Shown here piece after piece: positions 18,115 through 25,693 of a stretch of DNA of 49,002 nucleotides. The notes under the pieces are model-generated. The model saw only the letters and a program-made list of their open reading frames with translations, ran no database searches and was not told where the DNA came from. The first letter of the stretch is position 1; every line of letters begins with the position of its first letter. Both the position numbers and the translations under genes were made by a program. Origin of the DNA: Clostridia bacterium (GTDB lineage: Bacteria; Bacillota; Clostridia; Christensenellales; Borkfalkiaceae); contig JAGHIT010000047.1 of assembly GCA_017887095.1 (NCBI GenBank), positions 1-49,002 on the forward strand, in the 5' to 3' direction.

Positions 18115-19218
18115 ATGATCAAGATCGATATTTTTTCGGGATTTTTGGGCGCAGGGAAGACGACGCTCATTAAGAAGCTGATCAAAGAAGTGTATCAGGG
18201 CGAGCAGGTCGTGCTGATTGAAAATGAGTTTGGCGAGATCGGCGTGGACGGCGGATTTTTGCAGGATGCAGGCATCCGCATCACCGAGATGAATTCCGGT
18301 TGCATCTGCTGCACGCTGGTCGGAGATTTTGCAAAGGCTTTAAAAGAGGTCGCGGCGAAGTATTCACCCGATCGCATCATCATCGAGCCTTCGGGTGTCG
18401 GCAAGCTCTCGGATGTCATCCGTGCCGTTCAGCAGGCGGGCGTCGTAGGCGCGCAGCTCAATGCCTTCTGCACCGTCGTGGACGCGAAGAAATGCAAGAT
18501 GTACCTCAAAAACTTCGGGGAATTTTTCCTCGATCAGGTCGAGCATGCAAGTTGTATCGTGCTCTCGCACACATTCGATGAATCGAAGGTGGAAGAGGCG
18601 GTCAGACTTCTGCGCGAGCACACCGACGTTACCATTGTGACGACCGACTGGAACGCGATCAACGGCAAGGAGATTCTTGCTGCCATGGAGCAAAAAGATT
18701 CCCTGAAAGAGGAGCTTGAAAAGCTTGCCGCCGAGGTGGTGCATGATGACGAGCACGAACACTGCCACCATGATCATGACCATGACGACGGAGACGAGCA
18801 CCACGATCATGAGCACGGGCATTGCTGTCATGACGACGATGATGAACACCACGAACATCACCATGATGAGAATGACGGGCTTGATCATTCGCATTGTGAC
18901 CACGAACACGGACATTGCTGTCACAATCATGAGCACCATCACCATGCTGACGAAGTATTCGCAAGCTGGGGCGTGGAGACGAGCAGGAAATTTACCAAAG
19001 AGGAGCTTGAGCGTGCGCTTACCGCACTTGGCTCGGGTGAATACGGGCAGATTCTGCGTGCCAAGGGCATTGTAGACGGTGTCGAGGAGTGGATCTACTT
19101 CGACTATGTTCCCGGCGAGCCGGATATCCGTGCAGGGTTGCCCATGGTCACGGGCAGGCTCTGCGTCATCGGCTGTGATCTGAAAGAGGATGCGCTCAAT
19201 CATTTGTTCTTAGGATAA
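18115..19218 (+). CDS. CobW/COG0523 family GTPase metallochaperone with His-rich metal-binding segment
   Basis: FSGFLGAGKTTLIKKL, ENEFGEIGVDGGFL, NSGCICCTLVGDF; His/Asp/Glu-rich tract encoded at ~18743-18954. Confidence 0.95.
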   Translation: MIKIDIFSGFLGAGKTTLIKKLIKEVYQGEQVVLIENEFGEIGVDGGFLQDAGIRITEMNSGCICCTLVGDFAKALKEVAAKYSPDRIIIEPSGVGKLSDVIRAVQQAGVVGAQLNAFCTVVDAKKCKMYLKNFGEFFLDQVEHASCIVLSHTFDESKVEEAVRLLREHTDVTIVTTDWNAINGKEILAAMEQKDSLKEELEKLAAEVVHDDEHEHCHHDHDHDDGDEHHDHEHGHCCHDDDDEHHEHHHDENDGLDHSHCDHEHGHCCHNHEHHHHADEVFASWGVETSRKFTKEELERALTALGSGEYGQILRAKGIVDGVEEWIYFDYVPGEPDIRAGLPMVTGRLCVIGCDLKEDALNHLFLG

Positions 19219-19222
19219 AACC

Positions 19223-20161
19223 ATGCAGGAAGTTCCCGTATATCTCTTTCTCGGCTTTTTAGAGTCGGGCAAGACAAAGTTTATTCAGGAAACGCTGGAA
19301 GATGCGCGCTTTGATTCGGGCGAGCGCACCCTGCTGCTTGTTTTGGAGGAGGGGGAAGAGGAGTACGATCACTCCAAGTTCGCCAACCCGTCTTATGCCG
19401 TGGAGTTCCTCGAGCCTGCGGACATGACCGAAAAAAATCTCTCCGCACTTGCAGAAAAATATTCGACGGAGCGCGTCGTCGTCGAATACAACGGCATGAG
19501 CATGCTACAGGACTTCTTTGATGTAATGCCAGAGGGCTGGGCGATCGCGCAGGTCATGACCTTCTTTGACGCGACTACCTTTCTTGCTTACAACAAGAAT
19601 ATGCGCCAGCTCGTCTTTGACAAGGTGCAGTACGCCGATATGGTGGTATTCAACCGTTTTAAGGGCGAATACTCCAAGGAAGAATTTCACAAAGTTATCC
19701 GCGGCATGTCCCGTCGTCCGGGGATCGTGTACGAATATCTGGGCGGGAAAGCGGAATATGATGAGATCGAGGATCCTCTTCCCTATGATATCGACGCGCC
19801 GATCATCATGATCGAGGACAAGGACTACGCCTTTTTCTATCGTGACCTGGTCGAGGAAATGGACAAATACAACGGAAAGACCGTGCATTTCAAGGGGCTT
19901 GTCGCCGTTGATAAGTCGTTGAAAAAGGGGACGATCGTGGTCGGACGGCACATCATGACGTGCTGTGAAGCGGATATCGCCTACAGCGGGCTGGTCTGTG
20001 AGCAGGTCACGGGACAATACAGGACGCGCGACTGGGTGGAAGTCACGGCGCGCATTGAGGTGCGCTATCACGCCGTCTACGGGCAGAAAGGTCCTGTCCT
20101 GAAGGCATCGAGCGTTACGCCTGCCGCGCCGCCCGAACAAGAACTTGCAACTTTTTATTGA
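19223..20161 (+). CDS. CobW-like P-loop GTPase with C-terminal YcgQ/DUF1980-like segment
   Basis: YLFLGFLESGKTKFIQETLED P-loop; C-terminus VHFKGLVAVDKSLKKGTIVVGRHIMTCCEADIAYSGLVCE resembles the CCAAD-type motif of TIGR03943/YcgQ; 4 nt after the preceding CobW gene. Confidence 0.7.
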   Translation: MQEVPVYLFLGFLESGKTKFIQETLEDARFDSGERTLLLVLEEGEEEYDHSKFANPSYAVEFLEPADMTEKNLSALAEKYSTERVVVEYNGMSMLQDFFDVMPEGWAIAQVMTFFDATTFLAYNKNMRQLVFDKVQYADMVVFNRFKGEYSKEEFHKVIRGMSRRPGIVYEYLGGKAEYDEIEDPLPYDIDAPIIMIEDKDYAFFYRDLVEEMDKYNGKTVHFKGLVAVDKSLKKGTIVVGRHIMTCCEADIAYSGLVCEQVTGQYRTRDWVEVTARIEVRYHAVYGQKGPVLKASSVTPAAPPEQELATFY

Positions 20162-20162
20162 G

Positions 20163-20189
20163 AAAAAGCCGCCTCAGGCGGCTTTTTTC
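20163..20189 (+). terminator. intrinsic terminator
   Basis: AAAGCCGCC-TCA-GGCGGCTTTTTT. Confidence 0.9.
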
Positions 20190-20199
20190 ATTTGAAATG

Positions 20200-20229
20200 T
20201 TGGAATTTTTGCCCTATTTATGGTATAAT
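20200..20229 (+). promoter_or_regulatory. promoter for RsmB-like gene, predicted leaderless transcript
   Basis: TTGGAA - 18 bp - TATAAT (20224-20229), ATG at 20236. Confidence 0.65.
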
Positions 20230-20235
20230 TATTGC

Positions 20236-21105
20236 ATGATTCCTGAAAGCCTGCTTACGCGAATTCAAACCGTTTATCCTAAACATGCCGCCGTGATTGA
20301 AGCGGGATTGCAAGTCCGACGTTTCGTTACATTGCGTGTTAACAGGATAAAACTGTCTTCGGAAGCTTTTGCAGAGATCTTGATGCAAAGAAAGGTCTCC
20401 TTTGAGCGGATCGCCTATGACAGGGATGCGTTTTTGCTGCGCGATGTGCGGGAGGATGCCGTCATGCAGATGCCGGAATATGCGGACGGGGCGCTCTATA
20501 TGCAGAGCCTCTCATCCATGCTGCCGCCGCTCTTTCTTGCGCCGCAAGCGGGGGAAAATATCCTCGATATGACGGCAGCGCCCGGCAGCAAGACGACGCA
20601 GCTCTATGCGCTTTCGCAGGGCAGGGCGCTCATTACGGCGTGTGAGCGCGATGCGGGAAGATTTGAGCGCCTCAAATATAACCTGGAAAAACAGGGCGCG
20701 ACCCGTGTCAATGCGCTCAGGACGGACGCCCTTCAGCTCAGCAACTTTCTTCGGTTTGATAAGATATTGCTTGACGCGCCGTGTACAGGGACGGGGACGA
20801 TCGAAGAGGGGAGCCGCGTACGCTTTTCGGAAGAGTATCTCGCGAAATGCGTCAAACTGCAAAGAAAACTCATTGAAAAGGCGCTGCGTCTGCTCAAAGG
20901 GGGCGGGAGCCTCGTCTATTCCACCTGTTCCATTCTGCCCGAGGAGAATGAGGAAGTCGTACGGCATGCGGAGAAGTTGGGCGGGAAGATCGTGTCCGTC
21001 ACGGCGCCCGCAGGCGTGCCGCAGCTTCCCGCAATGGACGGAACGATCTGCGTCTGCCCGAATGAATGCTATGAGGGATTCTTTTTCGCGAAACTGACCA
21101 AATAG
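20236..21105 (+). CDS. RsmB/RsmF-type rRNA (cytosine-C5) methyltransferase
   Basis: ILDMTAAPGSKTTQL, DAPCTGTGTI, LVYSTCSILPEENEEVV. Confidence 0.93.
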   Translation: MIPESLLTRIQTVYPKHAAVIEAGLQVRRFVTLRVNRIKLSSEAFAEILMQRKVSFERIAYDRDAFLLRDVREDAVMQMPEYADGALYMQSLSSMLPPLFLAPQAGENILDMTAAPGSKTTQLYALSQGRALITACERDAGRFERLKYNLEKQGATRVNALRTDALQLSNFLRFDKILLDAPCTGTGTIEEGSRVRFSEEYLAKCVKLQRKLIEKALRLLKGGGSLVYSTCSILPEENEEVVRHAEKLGGKIVSVTAPAGVPQLPAMDGTICVCPNECYEGFFFAKLTK

Positions 21106-21139
21106 AAATAAGGCAAGCCGATGTGTGGCTGCCTGTTTT

Positions 21140-22348
21140 TTACTTAAGAAATGCCTGAAATTTGGCGGCGTGTTCCGCGGGAATGATGACCTCCAATTCC
21201 GTTCCCTGTTCGGTATAGTTGACGCTCTTTTCCGCAACGAGGGAACGCAGCGCCGCGTATTTTGCCGATTGCGCATAGGGCACGAACAGGTTGGCGCGAA
21301 CATAGCGCGATTGCAGCTCTTGGAAGATGCGGCGTTTCAGCTCGTCCAAACCCTGTCCCTCCTTGGCGGAGATCATGACGCAGTCGTGCGGCAGGCGGGC
21401 ATCTTCGGCGAGCAGATCGCACTTGTTCATGACGATCAGATAGGGGGAAGAGAAGTGCATGTCCTGCAAGGTAGCGAGCGTCGTCGTAAGCTGCGTCTGA
21501 TAGTCGCCGCATGCGTCGCAGACGATGAGCGCGAGATCGCAATGCAATGCGCTCTCTAACGTTGACTTGAAGGCGTCGATCAAATGATGAGGAAGATCTT
21601 GTAAAAAGCCTACAGTATCGGTCAGGAGAAACTTCATGTCATCAATCGAAAAGGCTCTGGAAGTCGGATCAAGCGTCGCAAAGAGAGCATCTTTAACGAG
21701 GACGTCCGCACCCGTTAGTGCATTCAGAAGCGTTGATTTTCCAGTATTTGTGTAGCCGACCAGTGCAATCGATCGGACGCCGTCCTTTTGCCTGCGCTGG
21801 GTAAGAAGTCCCCGCCGAAGTTCTGTTTTTTCAAGTTTCTCTTCTAAAGAACGGATGCGCGTACGAATGTGACGGCGGTCCGTCTCCAGCTGCGTTTCGC
21901 CGGGGCCTCGCGTACCGATGCCGCCGCCGAGGCGCGAAAGGGCGCTTCCTTTGCCCTTGAGCCGAGGATACATATATTTGAGCTGCGCAAGTTCGACCTG
22001 CAGCTTTCCTTCGCTGCTCTGCGCGCGCAGGGCAAAGATGTCAAGGATGAGCGTCGTACGATCAATGACCTTTACGCCGCCGAGCGCCTCGGAGAGATTA
22101 ACGGTCTGGGAAGGGGAGAGCGTACCATTGAACAGTACGGTCAGATCAAGCCCTTCGATGCGCTCGCGCAGTTCTTCAACTTTGCCTTCACCGAGAAAGG
22201 TTGAGGGATTGATCTCGCGGATCCTGACCTTTATCGTCCCAGCGTATGCTGCCCCTGCGCTCTCGATCAGCGCGATCGCCTCGCAGTGGAGCTCATCATC
22301 CTTAGCTTCATTCAGAATCGGTTGCACAACATAGACGTTCTCAGTCAT
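21140..22348 (-). CDS. hflX: ribosome-associated GTPase HflX
   Basis: GPGETQLETDRRHIRTRI, VGYTNTGKSTLLNALTGA, DTVGFLQDLPHHLIDAFKSTLE. Confidence 0.97.
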   Translation of the reverse strand: MTENVYVVQPILNEAKDDELHCEAIALIESAGAAYAGTIKVRIREINPSTFLGEGKVEELRERIEGLDLTVLFNGTLSPSQTVNLSEALGGVKVIDRTTLILDIFALRAQSSEGKLQVELAQLKYMYPRLKGKGSALSRLGGGIGTRGPGETQLETDRRHIRTRIRSLEEKLEKTELRRGLLTQRRQKDGVRSIALVGYTNTGKSTLLNALTGADVLVKDALFATLDPTSRAFSIDDMKFLLTDTVGFLQDLPHHLIDAFKSTLESALHCDLALIVCDACGDYQTQLTTTLATLQDMHFSSPYLIVMNKCDLLAEDARLPHDCVMISAKEGQGLDELKRRIFQELQSRYVRANLFVPYAQSAKYAALRSLVAEKSVNYTEQGTELEVIIPAEHAAKFQAFLK

Positions 22349-23418
22349 TGGTCGTCCTCCTGCTTGTGCAGTTTGACGGCGCTTGCGACCGAACGACGGT
22401 GGTCTTCGGTGATCGCAGCATAGTGCTTTCTGGTCGTATTGACGTCACGATGCCCGAGAACGTCGGCAACGATGTAGATGTCGCCTGTTTCGCGGTAGAG
22501 CGCCGTGCCATAGGTCGAGCGAAGTTTATGCGGCGTAATTTTTTTGAGCGGCGTCACGATTTTTGCATACTTTTTTACAAGATTTTCTACAGCGCGGACC
22601 GTAATGCGTCGGTACTGGAGAGATAAAAAGAGGGCATGCTCTTCAGATGATACGCGAGGATCGTTTTCCTTCTGGGCGAGATATGCCGCCAGCGCGTCTC
22701 CGACTTCCTCAGAGAAATACAGGATTGCCTGATTGCCTCCTTTGCGTGTCACAACAAAAGAATTATTGGAAAAATCTATACTTTCATTGTTGAGTCCAAC
22801 CAGTTCTGAAATACGGATACCTGTCCCCAAGAACAGTGTAAGAATCGCAGTGTCACGGATCTTCGTTTTTTCATGATATCCTGTCGCGTGTTTTGATAGA
22901 CCGTTTCCGTCTTCCGCGACATCAAGGATAGAGGAGATTTCATTTCCCTCCAAGCGTATAATTTCCTTTTCATGAAGCTTAGGCGTAGCAACCTTTGTCG
23001 TCTGATTGATTTCAATCAATCCTTTGTTAAAAAAATATTTGTACATCGATCGTACCGTAGAAAGCTTACGCGCCTTTGCTCGTTCATCACAAGATAACCG
23101 CTTATTATGAAAGATATAATTGGAAAGATAACTTAGAAAAATTTCAAGGTCGGTATCAGATACCTGCTCCAAATCTTCCAATGTCAGAGCCGGAATAGTT
23201 TTTGAATTACGAAATTTTTTCCTGCAAAGAAAATCAAAAAAAATGCGAAGATCATAGACATAATTAAGACGAGTTAAAGTGCTCGTGCGGTTTTCCACAC
23301 CCCGCAAATAATCCTCACAGAAGGGAGGTAATTCCTGCAAGATCAGATCGATTTTATCTAAATTTTTGATATTCCGATCCTGATAATAATCAGAACCATC
23401 TGTTTTGATTTTTGCCAT
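22345..23418 (-). CDS. tyrosine recombinase, XerS-like/XerCD family
   Basis: SAM-like N-terminal domain; LGTGIRISELVGL (catalytic R), ITPHKLRSTYGTALY (HxLR), LGHRDVNTTRKHYAAI (GH..Y); start MAKIKTDG just after TTGACT-17-TATACT. Confidence 0.9.
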   Translation of the reverse strand: MAKIKTDGSDYYQDRNIKNLDKIDLILQELPPFCEDYLRGVENRTSTLTRLNYVYDLRIFFDFLCRKKFRNSKTIPALTLEDLEQVSDTDLEIFLSYLSNYIFHNKRLSCDERAKARKLSTVRSMYKYFFNKGLIEINQTTKVATPKLHEKEIIRLEGNEISSILDVAEDGNGLSKHATGYHEKTKIRDTAILTLFLGTGIRISELVGLNNESIDFSNNSFVVTRKGGNQAILYFSEEVGDALAAYLAQKENDPRVSSEEHALFLSLQYRRITVRAVENLVKKYAKIVTPLKKITPHKLRSTYGTALYRETGDIYIVADVLGHRDVNTTRKHYAAITEDHRRSVASAVKLHKQEDDQ

Positions 23419-23424
23419 AGAATA

Positions 23425-23453
23425 AGTATAGCACAAAAAAAAAAGAAAGTCAA
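23425..23453 (-). promoter_or_regulatory. promoter of the Xer-type recombinase, spacer contains A10/T10 tract
   Basis: Minus strand TTGACT (23453-23448), 17-bp spacer, TATACT (23430-23425), ATG at 23418. Confidence 0.75.
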
Positions 23454-23480
23454 TTTTTGCGAATAGTTTCTATCCTATAC

Positions 23481-23506
23481 CTCGTTTTTATATAAAATGA
23501 CTGTCT
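23481..23506. repeat. 26-bp direct repeat, copy 1
   Basis: CTCGTTTTTATATAAAATGACTGTCT, identical to 23619-23644. Confidence 0.97.
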
Positions 23507-23552
23507 GATGCTTTTAATGGAACAGCAGAAAAATAGGAGGGTGGATTAACAT

Positions 23553-23586
23553 AACTATTCGCAAAACACAGCTTTTACGAATAATT
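23553..23586. promoter_or_regulatory. candidate dif-like recombination site
   Basis: AACTATTCGCAAAA-CACAGC-TTTTACGAATAATT: inverted arms with a 6-bp centre; core 23556-23583 is 11-6-11. Confidence 0.55.
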
Positions 23587-23618
23587 TATCAAAAAACAAT
23601 AATTAAACAATCCATAAT

Positions 23619-23644
23619 CTCGTTTTTATATAAAATGACTGTCT
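23619..23644. repeat. 26-bp direct repeat, copy 2
   Basis: CTCGTTTTTATATAAAATGACTGTCT. Confidence 0.97.
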
Positions 23645-23734
23645 CATCTAATGAAATGAAACGATAATTGCACGACATTATATTATACATTGCACGGCAT
23701 ACAACGATTCCAGGATTCCTGGCAAACAGACAGA

Positions 23735-23779
23735 AAAATCGGAAAAACAAAACCAACTGCCTGATTTGGCAGTCGGTTT
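23735..23779 (-). terminator. intrinsic terminator downstream of the amylase/glycogen gene cluster
   Basis: Minus strand AAACCGACTGCC-AAATCA-GGCAGTTGGTTT (one G.U) followed by TGTTTTTCC. Confidence 0.8.
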
Positions 23780-23819
23780 CAGTCGGTGCGAAAGTTCTTT
23801 TAATACTATGTCAGACATA

Positions 23820-25649
23820 CTATTTTAATTTTACGAAGATACCATATGATTTTGCGCCGCACGTCGTTGATCCGGTTATTTCTGTTCCGGATAACAAATC
23901 AAGAAATGTTCCACTGAACCTGATTGTGTACGAAGCAAAGGAATTATTCACATAAATATATACAGATTCTTCAGGATGTTCATTGGTTCTGGAATACATT
24001 AGAAAACCGCTATCTGCGAAGATTTCCTTATATTCTCCATTCATAAATACAGAATGCGCTTTGCGAATCTTGCCTAATTTTCTGTAGAAAATTAATAGTT
24101 CTTCATCTGTGTTAATCCAGTCAAAACATCTGCGGCAAAACGGATCCTGAAAACCTTCCATGGCATTTTCATCGCCATAATAGATGCACGGAACACCCGG
24201 TAACGTATATTGCAGTACGGCAGCCATCATCAGCCTCTGTTTTGCTGTCGATTTTTCGCGTTCCGTCAAAAACGTTACGGCCATCTCATTTTTGTTGTTA
24301 CATGTCTTTCCGCTCAGAACCGTCAATATACGCGCCGTGTCATGTGTTCCAAGGATATTCATCAAGACATCCAACGTCTGTTTGGGATAATGATCGATGA
24401 GAAGATAAATGGTCTCTCGTAATTGATTAGTGTTTCCGCTTAAAACATAACTGATAATTGCATCTTTCAGCGGATAGTTCATTACGCTGTCCAACTCATG
24501 TCCCTGCAGATACTGTCGCCGCTGACTATATGCTATTTTGTTGGATGCATCTTCCCAAACTTCACCGATAATAACGGCATCCTGATTGTATTCTTTGACA
24601 GCAGAACGCAACTTTTTTAAAAAGAAATCCGGTAGCTCGTCAGCGACATCTAATCGATACCCTCCGATTCCGTGGCGAAGCCAAGTTTTTAATACTCCGT
24701 TTTCTCCAAAAATAAATTCCTGATAGGATGGTGAAGTTTCATTGACAGCAGGAAGCGTCTCAATCCCCCACCAGCTGTCATATGAGTTCGGGTAATCATG
24801 AAATGTATACCAATCGTAATACGGTGAATAAGGCGACTGATATGCACCGATACTGTCATAATGACCGTATCGATTAAAGTATCGACTGTCGCTTCCCGTA
24901 TGGTTAAATACACCGTCTAAAATTATGGTTATGCCACGTTTTTTGGCTTCCTGAACAAGTTTATCAAAATCCGCGGTTGAGCCAAGCAGTGGATCGATTT
25001 TTAAATAATCTCCCGTATCATAGCGATGATTGGAGTAAGCTTCAAAAATGGGGTTAAAATAGATAACAGTTATACCTAATTGTTGTAAATAGTCAAGTTT
25101 CTCCGTGACACCTGCTAGATTTCCGCCAAAAAAATCATTATTTAGTACTTTTCCAAATTCATTGGGACGATAAGACGGAAGTCCTCCCCAATCATCCCGC
25201 AGGATTTTTCCGTTTCCAATTGGAATATCTCCGCTTCTGTAAAACCGATCGGGAAAAATTTGATACATCACGCCGCCTTTTAACCAATCCGGAGTTCGGT
25301 ATTGTTGGTCGAAAACGGTGATTTGCCAACTATTCAGGTTAACAGATTTACAAAATGTCCCGTTTCTAAAGCTACCGCATCCGAAAAAGTCATCCTCGAT
25401 CCGGAAATAATAAAAGTATAGTCCCGGCTGATGAAAACGGAGCGTGACGGAGAAGCCGTATGTCTGACGATCCATAGAAATCGGTGTACGATCTTCACCG
25501 TCCCGACTGAGAACCAGTCTCGCATCTATGGAATCAGGCATATCTCCATCCTCATTCCATAGAAGACGAAACGTGACCGTTTTTTCGGTTGGTATTGCAC
25601 CCGTCAAGCTTTTGCAGGAGCGATCCAAAGGATTGTAGTAAAATTGCAT
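23820..25649 (-). CDS. GH13 alpha-glycosidase (neopullulanase/alpha-amylase-like)
   Basis: MYQIFPDRFYRSGD, IYFNPIFEAYSNHRYDTGDY, IILDGVFNHTGSDS, GYRLDVADELP, IIGEVWEDAS, ILGTHDTARI. Confidence 0.94.
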   Translation of the reverse strand: MQFYYNPLDRSCKSLTGAIPTEKTVTFRLLWNEDGDMPDSIDARLVLSRDGEDRTPISMDRQTYGFSVTLRFHQPGLYFYYFRIEDDFFGCGSFRNGTFCKSVNLNSWQITVFDQQYRTPDWLKGGVMYQIFPDRFYRSGDIPIGNGKILRDDWGGLPSYRPNEFGKVLNNDFFGGNLAGVTEKLDYLQQLGITVIYFNPIFEAYSNHRYDTGDYLKIDPLLGSTADFDKLVQEAKKRGITIILDGVFNHTGSDSRYFNRYGHYDSIGAYQSPYSPYYDWYTFHDYPNSYDSWWGIETLPAVNETSPSYQEFIFGENGVLKTWLRHGIGGYRLDVADELPDFFLKKLRSAVKEYNQDAVIIGEVWEDASNKIAYSQRRQYLQGHELDSVMNYPLKDAIISYVLSGNTNQLRETIYLLIDHYPKQTLDVLMNILGTHDTARILTVLSGKTCNNKNEMAVTFLTEREKSTAKQRLMMAAVLQYTLPGVPCIYYGDENAMEGFQDPFCRRCFDWINTDEELLIFYRKLGKIRKAHSVFMNGEYKEIFADSGFLMYSRTNEHPEESVYIYVNNSFASYTIRFSGTFLDLLSGTEITGSTTCGAKSYGIFVKLK

Positions 25650-25693
25650 ATTATTTTCTCTCAGCGCAGACAGATCCCAAATTCGAAAACACT

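Noticed and set aside
18364-19203. 279-aa - strand ORF with V/M-rich stretches
   Set aside because: It is the reverse complement of the CobW His-rich tract; no independent support.
23437-23820. CRISPR-like array or small ORF (23668-23955) in the repeat-rich intergenic region
   Set aside because: Only two copies of the 26-mer, no regular repeat/spacer structure and no cas genes; the ORF overlaps the amylase 3' end and has no motifs.
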